Under the pieces are notes generated by a model, which was given only the letters and a program-made list of their open reading frames with translations, was not told the DNA's origin and made no database searches. Source: Gammaproteobacteria bacterium (GTDB lineage Bacteria > Pseudomonadota > Gammaproteobacteria > Pseudomonadales > Litorivicinaceae). From it: a DNA stretch of 24,821 nucleotides. The position numbers were made by a program, and so were the translations under genes. The stretch covers positions 19,108 through 43,928 of the forward strand of contig PBDH01000006.1 in NCBI GenBank assembly GCA_002717305.1. Direction: 5' to 3'. Below, piece after piece: positions 8,198 through 16,085 of the stretch; position 1 is the stretch's first letter; each line of letters begins with the position of its first letter.

Positions 8198-8714
8198 GCG
8201 CTGTCTCTGGGCTTCTATCGCGGTTGCACTGTGTTTCACTGGGTCGCTTCCTGCGCGCGCAAATGTACCTGACGGTCTGACAGAGATCGGCGCTGCCAGA
8301 CTCAAAGTTTTTTTCTGGACAATCTATGATTGTTATCTTTACAGCGAAGACGGCAGTTTTCGGGGCATAGAGCCCAACCTCACCCTGCGAATCGATTATC
8401 GCAGGAGTATCCGACGAAAAGAGCTGGTGGACAGTACTCGGTCGGAATGGCAAAAACAGGGGTTTTATTCAGAGTCCGATGAACCCTGGTTAAGCAAGCT
8501 TATCGAAATATGGCCCGATATCGAAAAAGGCGATCAGCTATTGCTGCAGGTAACTGAAGAGCTTGCAAGTCGGTTTTTCTTCAATGGAAAGGTGGTCGGC
8601 AGCATTTCTGACCCAGCGTTCACCAGGCATTTCTTGGATATCTGGTTATCAGAAAACAGCAGCTACCCGGCTCAGCGCGAACAGCTCCTCGGAATCAAAA
8701 AAAACAGGCCCTGA
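8184..8714 (+). CDS. Exported chalcone-isomerase-like protein
   Basis: A secreted protein of about 176 residues. Residues 1-26 are a signal peptide (MNRPRR, hydrophobic core, ARA cleavage before Asn27). The mature part (GAARLKVFFWTIYDCYLY, LRIDYRRSIRRKELVDSTRSEW, LASRFFFNGKVVGSI, FLDIWLSENSS) matches the bacterial chalcone-isomerase-like family, whose relatives bind fatty acids. It probably acts in the periplasm as a lipid or fatty-acid binder rather than as a flavonoid enzyme (inference). An upstream in-frame TTG at 8157 would put non-signal residues in front, so ATG 8184 is preferred. It overlaps DUF2878 by 14 bp and is the last gene of the operon. The exported DUF3833 lipoprotein gene often found in such clusters is absent here. 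Confidence 0.82.
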   Translation: MNRPRRCLWASIAVALCFTGSLPARANVPDGLTEIGAARLKVFFWTIYDCYLYSEDGSFRGIEPNLTLRIDYRRSIRRKELVDSTRSEWQKQGFYSESDEPWLSKLIEIWPDIEKGDQLLLQVTEELASRFFFNGKVVGSISDPAFTRHFLDIWLSENSSYPAQREQLLGIKKNRP

Positions 8715-8905
8715 TCTGGCAAATCCTGCTGTTCGAACTGCCCCGACCCAGCTGCTTTTATGCAGGCCCATACCGAATCAGCCTACCTGCCACCAATGCC
8801 GCCCTGATGTGGCGCGCCGAAACCATTCCTCAAACGCGAATAGCTTTTTTATGTCACCGACTTTTGGGTAGAATGAAGAAAAAAGATAAGAAAGGAGTGC
8901 CAGCC
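8715..8905. other. Intergenic gap before the PQQ dehydrogenase
   Basis: 191 bases with no gene. No strong terminator hairpin with a T-run was seen after the operon. A weak sigma-70-like site (TTTTTA at 8846, 17 bases, TAGAAT at 8869-8874) could drive the dehydrogenase gene. AAGGAG at 8892-8897 is a good ribosome site for the ATG at 8906. Confidence 0.4.
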
Positions 8906-10960
8906 ATGATCAAGCCTCTTACCCTGAAACTGCTCATCCTAATTTGTGCAAACACCCTACTTCTCTCCTGCAGTGAACCGGAAAGCCAGTCGACGGGAGC
9001 TGTGACGGCCAACCAAGCTCAAGTAACTCAGGAAGTTTACGACCAAGTCAAAAACACGCTTCAGCGCGCCGGCCAGGGCGCAAGTAACGGTGAGTGGCAG
9101 GCCTACGGTGGTGACACGGGAAGCACTAAATACACCGCTCTCGATGATATCAATCTTGATAATGTGGAGGACCTGCAAATCATGTGGCGTCGGCCTGCGC
9201 TGGATCAAAAATATCTAGACATCAATCCAAACCAGCGCTACACCTCAAACTGGAACGCCGCACCACTGATTATCGACGGAGTGGGCTATGTCACGAATGG
9301 TGTCGGCCTTGTAGAAGCTTTTCATCCCGGTACCGGTAAAACACTTTGGGTGCAAGAGCCTCCAGGCGGAGCTGAGGGTTTGCCAGGTGCATCAACACGC
9401 GGTGTTGCGTACTGGAGCGAAGGAGATGACAAGCGTCTATTTGTACAACGTGGCACATTCTTATATGCGTTGAATCCGGAAGATGGCACGGCATTTGGCG
9501 ATTTCGGAGTTGACGGTCGAGTAGATCTACAGCTCTTTCCGGTTGAGTTCGAACGATTCCGCTGGGGCGGTGTTCCGATGGTAATACGAGACGTCGTGGT
9601 CATAGGACAAGCTATGTCTGACACGTTCCCTAGTAAGGAAGCATTCAGAGGAGATGTTCATGCATTCGATGTGAGAACTGGCGCTCTTCGATGGACCTAC
9701 CACACTATCCCACAAGAAGGAGAATTCGGTACTGACACCTGGCAAGATCGCTCATGGTCCTACTCGGGACACGCACCGGTGTGGGCATTGTTCAGCGGTG
9801 ATGAGGAACTCGGCTTGGTCTACATGCCCATTTCTTCAGCTACAAACGACATGTATGGTGGGCATAGAATTGGCGACAACCTTTTCAGTCAAAGCCTAGT
9901 TGCCGTAAACGCAGAAACAGGGGAACGCGTCTGGCACTACCAGACTGTGCATCACGGTCTGTGGGATTATGATCCGCCGGCAGCCCCGATTTTAATGGAC
10001 CTTAACGTTGAGGGAAACGAGATCAAAGCGGTGGCCCAACTGACCAAACAGGCTTTCGTCTTTGTATTTGACCGAGAAACCGGAGAGCCTGTCTGGGATA
10101 TAGAGGAACGGCCGGTGCCCCAGTCCGACGTACCCGGAGAGTTGACAGCCGCAACCCAACCTTTCCCCACCAGGCCGGCGCCTTTCGATCTGCAGGGCTC
10201 TACCGAAGAAAATCTGATCGACTTTACGCCAGACCTTCGCGCACAGGCGATCGACATCGCGAGTAACTACGTCACCGGGCCTTTGTTTACCCCGCCATCA
10301 ATTGCGTCTGAAAATGGTACTCAAGGAACGATACAGCTACCGGGCTCACAAGGCGGAGCCGACGTCCAAGGCGCAGCTTTTGATCCAGAGACTGGCATAC
10401 TCTATATTCCCTCCATCACCGCTCCTTTCGTCGCCGATCTTCTGCCGGGCGACCCTGAGGTGACGAACTTGTCTTACACCAAAGGCTCCAGACGATGGTT
10501 AGCGGGTCCGCAGGGACTGCCCCTATTTAAGCCCCCCTATGGAAGAATTACCGCGATCAATATGAATACCGGCGAGCACGAGTGGATGGTGCCCAACGGA
10601 TGGGGACCGGTAGACAATCCGGCCATCGCGCATCTAGATTTGGGAAAGCTCGGCGTCCCGGGACGCCCTTCACCATTGCTGACAAAAAGCCTACTTTTCA
10701 TCGGTGAAGGGATGACGAACCAGCGTCGTGGCGGCCGAATCCCACCGAGCATGCCTATCGAAATTGCGACTAACAGCGGTGGCCCTTGGTTCCGAGCCTA
10801 TGACAAGACCAATGGCGAAGTGGTCTGGGAAATTGAGATGGAAGCAGGCACTACAAATCCACCAGTTAGCTATTTCTACAATGACAAGCAATACCTGCTA
10901 GTAGCCATCGGGGACTCTCGCCATGCACCAGAAATGGTGGCTTTTGCTTTGCCTGATTGA
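8906..10960 (+). CDS. PQQ-dependent dehydrogenase, lipoprotein
   Basis: A quinoprotein of 684 residues that should oxidise an alcohol or sugar in the periplasm using pyrroloquinoline quinone. The frame is open from 8807, but AAGGAG nine bases before ATG 8906 and a lipoprotein signal beginning there fix the start. The lipobox is LLSC with Cys22, followed by Ser, so outer-membrane sorting is expected. The propeller starts with WQAYGGDTGSTKYTALDDIN and contains repeated W-docking blades (GERVWHYQTVHHGLWDYD, with Asp354 at the catalytic position of membrane glucose dehydrogenases; GEPVWDIEERP; GEHEWMVPNGWGPVDNP). There is no CxxCH haem site and no membrane-helix domain, so electrons must leave through a separate carrier. 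No pqq synthesis gene is in the window. Substrate unknown. Confidence 0.9.
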   Translation: MIKPLTLKLLILICANTLLLSCSEPESQSTGAVTANQAQVTQEVYDQVKNTLQRAGQGASNGEWQAYGGDTGSTKYTALDDINLDNVEDLQIMWRRPALDQKYLDINPNQRYTSNWNAAPLIIDGVGYVTNGVGLVEAFHPGTGKTLWVQEPPGGAEGLPGASTRGVAYWSEGDDKRLFVQRGTFLYALNPEDGTAFGDFGVDGRVDLQLFPVEFERFRWGGVPMVIRDVVVIGQAMSDTFPSKEAFRGDVHAFDVRTGALRWTYHTIPQEGEFGTDTWQDRSWSYSGHAPVWALFSGDEELGLVYMPISSATNDMYGGHRIGDNLFSQSLVAVNAETGERVWHYQTVHHGLWDYDPPAAPILMDLNVEGNEIKAVAQLTKQAFVFVFDRETGEPVWDIEERPVPQSDVPGELTAATQPFPTRPAPFDLQGSTEENLIDFTPDLRAQAIDIASNYVTGPLFTPPSIASENGTQGTIQLPGSQGGADVQGAAFDPETGILYIPSITAPFVADLLPGDPEVTNLSYTKGSRRWLAGPQGLPLFKPPYGRITAINMNTGEHEWMVPNGWGPVDNPAIAHLDLGKLGVPGRPSPLLTKSLLFIGEGMTNQRRGGRIPPSMPIEIATNSGGPWFRAYDKTNGEVVWEIEMEAGTTNPPVSYFYNDKQYLLVAIGDSRHAPEMVAFALPD

Positions 10961-10974
10961 GAAAACCCGCAGCA

Positions 10975-11535
10975 CTATTTTACACAGTCGTAGAGAAACG
11001 CAGGCGGCATATTGCGGAAAGTGAAGCGGAGCTTGACGTCACTGAACAAGGGCTTCATGTCTCCATAATTAGCAAGCGAGTATTGATATTGAAGAAAGCG
11101 GCCGCCACTACGCAGATTGTCTCCCACACTGGCGAGAATACGGCTGACCGTATCATCATCAATCAGAGTCAGCGGTAAACTGGAGATTACATGATCGACT
11201 TCGCTGATCTTCAATTCGTCCAGAATACTTCGAATTGAAGACGCACAGGCATTATAAATATGGAGTCGACCATCTTCGATTGTGCGCAAATGATCAGCAA
11301 ATTCATGGTTCAGCTCAAGGCAGATCAGCTGACTTGTTGGTCGCATCCGACGCAGCAGCGCATGAGTGACGCATCCATTTCCCGGCCCCATCTCTACAAT
11401 ACAGTGTGATTTTTCAAAATCAACGGGCTTGAGCAGCGCTTTAATCAAAGCCTTCGAGCTTGGCGCAATTGTGCCAGTTGTCCTTATATTTCGAATCAGC
11501 TTGATAGAATCACCGAATTGAAATTTTACTGTCAT
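10975..11535 (-). CDS. PmtA-like class I SAM methyltransferase
   Basis: A methyltransferase of 186 residues resembling bacterial phospholipid N-methyltransferases (PmtA) and the related rRNA-adenine-methylase-like group. TGTIAPSSKALIKALL (20-35) is the PmtA-type N-terminal segment and VEMGPGNGCVT (47-57) is the SAM motif. A SSLPL motif replaces the NPPY/NLPY of true rRNA dimethylases, which argues against KsgA-type function. An upstream in-frame ATG at 11547 exists, but ATG 11535 overlaps the stop of the upstream gene by 4 bp (ATGA), so I chose it. Coupling to a membrane protein suggests action on a lipid head group, perhaps phosphatidylethanolamine (inference). The 3' end lies 14 bases from the end of the convergent PQQ dehydrogenase gene. 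Confidence 0.78.
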   Translation of the reverse strand: MTVKFQFGDSIKLIRNIRTTGTIAPSSKALIKALLKPVDFEKSHCIVEMGPGNGCVTHALLRRMRPTSQLICLELNHEFADHLRTIEDGRLHIYNACASSIRSILDELKISEVDHVISSLPLTLIDDDTVSRILASVGDNLRSGGRFLQYQYSLANYGDMKPLFSDVKLRFTFRNMPPAFLYDCVK

Positions 11536-12107
11536 AGTCGCAACCAATCACCAAATTCTGAGCCAATAAATGTATATATAGTAACAAGAGGGATCTCGCC
11601 CACCATCAATGGCCAAACTACTTTCCTAAAAGGAAGCCTCGCTATTCCGGCCACATAGCAAATCAGGTCTGTGGGCACGAGAGGGAAAAAAGACCAACCG
11701 GCAATAATTAAAAAAGAGTGTTGGCCGTGCATTTTTTCCTTCAGCAAGGCAATCTTCGCAGGATATTTCTCTTCAAGCAGTCGATCATAGCCGCCAAATG
11801 CGGGGAAACTGTATATTAGGAAGGCCCCAACCGCAATACCAGTAATGGAGATGGCGAACACAAGTATCAACAAGTTTGGAAAAGTAATGGCGCCCGCCAG
11901 AACAAAAGGAGTGACAGGTATCATTAGCAACGAACGAGTCATACATATCAAGATGTAAGCAAGTAATGCACCAGAAGCCAGCCCATCGAGATATGCTGCG
12001 ATTGAATCTCTGGTAATCCAGTCCGGAAACACAAATAAAAGACCTAGCCCTACAGAGGCCAAGAGAAGCCAAATCGAATTGATATGCCTATGAAGATAAG
12101 CCAGCAC
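11532..12107 (-). CDS. TVP38/TMEM64 (DedA-like) membrane protein
   Basis: A 191-residue inner-membrane protein of the TVP38/TMEM64 family (SNARE-associated/VTT domain). Hydrophobic helices include SIWLLLASVGLGLLFVF near the N-terminus and NLLILVFAISITGIAVGAFLIY in the core. The re-entrant loop signatures are visible as PVTPFVLAGAITFP and, near the C-terminus, FFPLVPTDLICYVAGIARLP. Related DedA and VTT proteins move lipids or carrier lipids across membranes (family knowledge). Starts at GTG 12107 with AGGAAGG just upstream. It is the first gene of a two-gene unit with the PmtA-like methyltransferase, and pairing a lipid-flipping-type fold with a lipid methyltransferase suggests joint phospholipid work (inference). 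Confidence 0.83.
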   Translation of the reverse strand: MLAYLHRHINSIWLLLASVGLGLLFVFPDWITRDSIAAYLDGLASGALLAYILICMTRSLLMIPVTPFVLAGAITFPNLLILVFAISITGIAVGAFLIYSFPAFGGYDRLLEEKYPAKIALLKEKMHGQHSFLIIAGWSFFPLVPTDLICYVAGIARLPFRKVVWPLMVGEIPLVTIYTFIGSEFGDWLRL

Positions 12108-12357
12108 AGTACCTTCCTGATTTTTTAAAGCTGCCCTGTCGCACGATCATTGCAAGTTTTCTGTTAGTGATTTAAGTCAGCGTCTCCGAAATAAAACAAC
12201 TACAGCATTCAACCTACTTCGAAAGTACTGTTGGCCAAAAGCCCAACGTAGCCAGAAAGATTACGGCTATCCAAAAGCCCTTGACCGACAAGAAGAAGGA
12301 CTCTATCACTACCGATACTTGGTTCCAAGCAAGGCCTAGTTAGGATAAAATTTCAAA
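12108..12357. promoter_or_regulatory. Divergent intergenic region with candidate promoter
   Basis: 250 bases between the TVP38-like and AMP-binding genes. On the plus strand TTGACC (12281-12286), 17 bases, then TATCAC (12304-12309) is a plausible sigma-70 promoter for the ligase gene. A 10-bp direct repeat CCAAAAGCCC occurs at 12235-12244 and 12271-12280, just upstream of that -35 box, and the first copy is flanked by GTTGG/CCAAC. No clear minus-strand promoter was found. Confidence 0.4.
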
Positions 12358-13875
12358 ATGCTTCAGCACAAATTCATCTCCAACGCCAAGGCTCATCCAA
12401 ACAAGATTGCTATCATTGAAAAGACAACAGGCAATGATTTGAGCTATGGTCGCGCCTTACTCGCTTCACTGATACTTTCACGCCGCTTCCGCAAACTGGA
12501 GCGCGGTCGAATCGGAATTATGCTACCAACTGGCTCGGGAGCGACACTTGCTGTGGTAGGCTCACTCATGGCGAGCCTCACTCCAGTGATGATCAACTAT
12601 TCCACGGGCGCTAAAAAGAACTGTCGTTATGCGCAGGATAAATGCGACTTTAAAACAATCATCACCGCAAGGGCACTGCTTAAACGTGTGGGCTGCGATG
12701 AGTTACCCGAGATGGTCTTCATTGAAGATATTCTTGCGAGTCTCGGCAGCATCGAAAAAGGTCTGGCGCTAGTTAAATCAAAACTTCCAGCTAGCTTGAT
12801 CAAAAAGCTTTGTGGCAAAAACGACCTAAAGTCGCCGGCTGTTATCCTGTTTACCAGCGGCAGTGAGAAAGACCCTAGAGTCGTGCAGCTAACGCAGCAA
12901 AACCTGCTGTCCAACATCAACTCCTTTTCTGACATGATGAATATCCGCGGCATGGACAATCTGCTGGCGGTGCTGCCCTTTTTTCACGTCTTTGGCTTGA
13001 CCATTAATCTCTGGACGCCTTTGTGCCTTGGTATGACTTCGATTTCATACGCTAACCCACTCGATTTCAAAGTAATTGCCCAGATAATTAAAGAAAACAA
13101 ACCACAGTTGCTGGTAGGCACTCCCTTGTTTCTTGAGGGGTATGCAAAACAGTCTGCACCAGGCGATTTCACCAGCGTTGAACTTACAGTCACCGGCGCA
13201 GATAAGTGCCCAGAGAGTCTCAGAAAACTATATAGAGAGAAACACAACATCGAAATTTTCGAGGGATATGGTACGACTGAGACTTCACCGGTCATCTCCA
13301 TCAATCCGAGAGACAACAACCGTCCCGGCAGCATCGGAATTCCCATACCAGGCACTGTCGTGAAGATTGAAGAGATCGGAACAGGCAACACCTGCAAAAC
13401 CGGCGAAGTGGGCAAGATTCTTGTCAAGGGCGAGGGGGTCATGTCGGGATACTTAAATGACATGGAGGAATCCCATCTACGACTCAAATCTGGCTGGTAC
13501 GACACCGGAGATCTGGGATGTATCGATAAAGAGGGTTATCTATGGCACAAAGGTCGATTAAAGCGCTTTGTAAAAATCGGTGGAGAGATGATATCACTGG
13601 TTATGGTAGAGGAAACACTAGCCAGCTTGCTCCCTGACAACGTTGAGTGCTGCGTCGTGGAATTACCGGACGCGAAGCGTGGGTCACGCATTGTTGGCGT
13701 TACCAGTCAAACAGTCGATGAAAAGAGAGTCAGCAAACTGCTTTCTGAAGAGTTACCCAATCTGGCGCTGCCAAAAAAATATGTTGTCGTTGAGGAATTC
13801 CCTTACATGGGGAGCGGCAAAACCGATTTCCGTACTTTGACTACGATAGTGCGGGAGATGGAAGGAGCTATATAA
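12358..13875 (+). CDS. AMP-binding acyl-ACP/acyl-CoA synthetase, Aas C-terminal-like
   Basis: A 505-residue adenylate-forming ligase that should activate a fatty acid with ATP and transfer it to ACP or CoA. It resembles the synthetase half of E. coli Aas through IMLPTGSGATLAVVG, MINYSTGAKK, LPFFHVFGLTINLWTPL and LKRFVKIGGEMISLVMVE. Core motifs are GYGTTETSP (303-311), YDTGD (381-385) and the C-terminal catalytic Lys488 in GSGKTDF. The acyltransferase half of Aas is absent, so it is free-standing. The ATP-loop is unusual: FTSGSEKDPRVV (165-176) has Arg-Val where most relatives have Lys-Gly. A modest AGGA sits upstream of ATG 12358. It may recycle fatty acids released from membrane lipids (inference). 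It diverges from the TVP38/PmtA-like pair. Confidence 0.87.
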   Translation: MLQHKFISNAKAHPNKIAIIEKTTGNDLSYGRALLASLILSRRFRKLERGRIGIMLPTGSGATLAVVGSLMASLTPVMINYSTGAKKNCRYAQDKCDFKTIITARALLKRVGCDELPEMVFIEDILASLGSIEKGLALVKSKLPASLIKKLCGKNDLKSPAVILFTSGSEKDPRVVQLTQQNLLSNINSFSDMMNIRGMDNLLAVLPFFHVFGLTINLWTPLCLGMTSISYANPLDFKVIAQIIKENKPQLLVGTPLFLEGYAKQSAPGDFTSVELTVTGADKCPESLRKLYREKHNIEIFEGYGTTETSPVISINPRDNNRPGSIGIPIPGTVVKIEEIGTGNTCKTGEVGKILVKGEGVMSGYLNDMEESHLRLKSGWYDTGDLGCIDKEGYLWHKGRLKRFVKIGGEMISLVMVEETLASLLPDNVECCVVELPDAKRGSRIVGVTSQTVDEKRVSKLLSEELPNLALPKKYVVVEEFPYMGSGKTDFRTLTTIVREMEGAI

Positions 13876-14079
13876 AACCAGGCTTTTCTAAAATGAAACT
13901 TTAGGCTCCAACCTCACGAGCGATCAGTACGTACCCAAATCAATCATTTTCAGATCGCCGCAAGCGCTGCAGAGGTAGAAGCTCATTTTCCTTTCTGCCT
14001 TATCAGAGCCAACTGCCGTAACACTCTGATTATAGAGGCCGTGGAGCCGTAAGCTTAGTTCGGGCCTCAGCGAGACTGT
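13876..14079. other. Intergenic gap between convergent genes
   Basis: 204 bases between the ligase gene and oppF, which face each other. Two inverted repeats are present: ATCAGAG/CTCTGAT at 14002-14030 and GAGGCC/GGCCTC at 14035-14068. Neither has a following T-run, so they are only weak candidates for a two-way terminator. No gene was recognised. Confidence 0.3.
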
Positions 14080-15042
14080 TCAACTCACCAGATGGCAAGC
14101 AACGAGCCTATCTTCGCCTTTCATTGGAACCAATTCCGGGGTCTTCTCTCGACATACGCCCAAAACTTTTGGACATCGATTTGCAAAGCGGCAACCAGAC
14201 TGCACATTCACCGGAGACGGGATTTCGCCCTGAATTGATGTCGAGACCCTGCCTTTTTCAAATTCCGGGTCGGGTTCAGGATTGGAACCTACTAGTACCT
14301 CTGTGTAAGGATGCTTAGGGTTGAAATAAACGTCGTTAGCCTTGCCAAGCTCTGCTAGTGAACCGAGATACATCACCGCCATGCGATCGCTGACGTATCG
14401 AACCATGGAGAGGTCATGAGCGATAAAGAGCAAGGTAAGCCCCATAGTTTCTTTGAGTTCACCAAGCAAATTAACCACCTGCGCCTGCACCGAAACGTCC
14501 AGAGCCGAAATGGGCTCATCACAGACCACAAATTCCGGCTCAAGAATAAGTGCCCGGGCAATGCCGATCCGCTGCCGCTGACCACCAGAGAACTCATGTG
14601 GATATCGAGACATATGATCAGCTTGCAATCCCACTTTTTGCAGCCAATCAACAACCTGTTCTTTCACATCAGACTCACTTATGTTGAAGTGCAAGCGTAG
14701 ACCCTCCCCAATTATCTCTCCTACCGTCATTCGCGGATTTAGCGACGAATAGGGATCTTGAAAGATCATCTGCATCTTAGTGGCCAATTGCTGAAAGTCT
14801 GTTGGCCGATATTTTTGTGGCAGCACCCCGCCTCGATAGATCACCTCTCCGTCGGTCTTGTCATACAGGCCCAAAATGGTTTTACCAAGTGTGGATTTAC
14901 CGGAACCACTCTCACCCACCAGCCCCACGATTTCCCGTTCGCCAATAGTGAGCGAGAGCTTGTCCACCGCATGAACGAATTGATTCCCACCCAAGTCAAA
15001 AAAGCGAGTCAGCGCCCTTACTTCAATTAAGTCGCCCATCAC
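14080..15042 (-). CDS. oppF: Oligopeptide ABC transporter ATP-binding protein OppF
   Basis: One of two ATPase subunits of the peptide importer, 320 residues, cytoplasmic. Walker A is GESGSGKST, the signature is FSGGQRQRIG, and Walker B with its glutamate is FVVCDEPISALD, followed by the H-loop (LLFIAHDLSMVRYVSD). The C-terminal oligopeptide/dipeptide extension (GEIPSPVNVQSGCRFANRCP then CREKTPELVPM) carries the Cys-rich tail seen in OppD/OppF/DppD/DppF. It is the last gene of the oppABCDF unit and its ATG overlaps oppD's stop by 4 bp. Full length with all catalytic motifs. It could equally be named DppF; substrate specificity is set by the binding protein. Confidence 0.93.
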   Translation of the reverse strand: MMGDLIEVRALTRFFDLGGNQFVHAVDKLSLTIGEREIVGLVGESGSGKSTLGKTILGLYDKTDGEVIYRGGVLPQKYRPTDFQQLATKMQMIFQDPYSSLNPRMTVGEIIGEGLRLHFNISESDVKEQVVDWLQKVGLQADHMSRYPHEFSGGQRQRIGIARALILEPEFVVCDEPISALDVSVQAQVVNLLGELKETMGLTLLFIAHDLSMVRYVSDRMAVMYLGSLAELGKANDVYFNPKHPYTEVLVGSNPEPDPEFEKGRVSTSIQGEIPSPVNVQSGCRFANRCPKVLGVCREKTPELVPMKGEDRLVACHLVS

Positions 15043-16085
15043 AGAGCGTCTCCAAAAAAGAGAGTATCCGGCTTAATCCCTGACCGGGGGTGATGCAGCC
15101 AGCAACTGGCTGAGTGATGATCGTGCAGACCATTATTTTGTGGTGGACTTTCACTACAAATCTGCATCGCGTATGGGCATCGAGAGCAATAGCCACAGCC
15201 CGCCGGCGGCGCAAATAAATCTGGTGGGCTACCGCTAATTGGCTTCAGCTCATGCTGCCGCGCTGGATCGTTAGTAGGCATCGCCTCTTTCAGACCGACA
15301 GTATACGGATGTGCTGAACGATAAAATATGTCATTTGCACTACCGTATTCTACGATTTTGCCGGCGTACATCACCGCCACTTCATCCGCCATTCGAGCCA
15401 CTACGCCCAGGTCATGAGTAATAAGAATAATTGCCATGCCAGTTTCTTTTTGCAGTTCCAGCATCAAATCAAGAATCTGCGCCTGGATCGTCACATCTAA
15501 TGCAGTAGTTGGCTCATCGGCAATCAGAATCGAAGGCTTGCAGCTGAGCGCCATAGCAATCATGGCACGCTGTAACATGCCACCAGAAAACTCAAACGGA
15601 TATTGCCGCGCACGCTTCGACGCTTCGGGAATCCTGCTCAATTCAAGTAGTCGGACAGCCTCAAGGGATGCATTTCGGGCGGAATAACCGCGATGGACCT
15701 TTAAAGGTTCGGCTATCTGATCTCCGATTTTCATAGTTGGGTTCAGTGACGTCATCGGATCCTGGAAGATCATACCGATTTCTGCGCCTCGAATCTCTCC
15801 GCCCCCAACAGTTTTCCGACCCAAAATCTCATGGCCTCGTAGCCGTGCTGAACCGGCAATAATGCGGCCTGGCGGTGCTGGGATAAGACCCATGATACTC
15901 TGTACCGTGACAGATTTACCGCAGCCCGACTCACCGACTATGGCGAGCGTTTGTCCTTGATCAACCGAAAAATTCACCCCTCGAACGGCTTGTACTGTAC
16001 CTCCATAAGTGTCGAATTCAACCTGCAAATCTTCAACAATTAATAGCGAAGGCCTAACGTTAGTATCTTCTTTATTAGCAGTCAC
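15039..16085 (-). CDS. oppD: Oligopeptide ABC transporter ATP-binding protein OppD
   Basis: The second ATPase subunit, 348 residues. It carries Walker A GESGCGKSV, signature FSGGMLQRAMIAMAL, Walker B ILIADEPTTALD and H-loop IILITHDLGVVARMAD. The C-terminal oligo_HPY region contains GCGYCSRCPYAMQICSESPP, a cluster of cysteines typical of the family and able to hold an Fe-S centre in some members. The signature has Met-Leu where OppF has Gln-Arg; FSGGM is common in OppD and not a defect. It overlaps oppC upstream and oppF downstream by 4 bp each. It works with OppF as a heterodimer under the OppB/OppC channel. Confidence 0.93.
   Translation of the reverse strand: MTANKEDTNVRPSLLIVEDLQVEFDTYGGTVQAVRGVNFSVDQGQTLAIVGESGCGKSVTVQSIMGLIPAPPGRIIAGSARLRGHEILGRKTVGGGEIRGAEIGMIFQDPMTSLNPTMKIGDQIAEPLKVHRGYSARNASLEAVRLLELSRIPEASKRARQYPFEFSGGMLQRAMIAMALSCKPSILIADEPTTALDVTIQAQILDLMLELQKETGMAIILITHDLGVVARMADEVAVMYAGKIVEYGSANDIFYRSAHPYTVGLKEAMPTNDPARQHELKPISGSPPDLFAPPAGCGYCSRCPYAMQICSESPPQNNGLHDHHSASCWLHHPRSGIKPDTLFFGDAL

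Noticed and set aside
10975..11535. Calling this gene an rRNA adenine dimethyltransferase (KsgA)
   Set aside because: It is shorter than KsgA, lacks the NLPY motif (SSLPL instead), and has the PmtA-type APSS segment.
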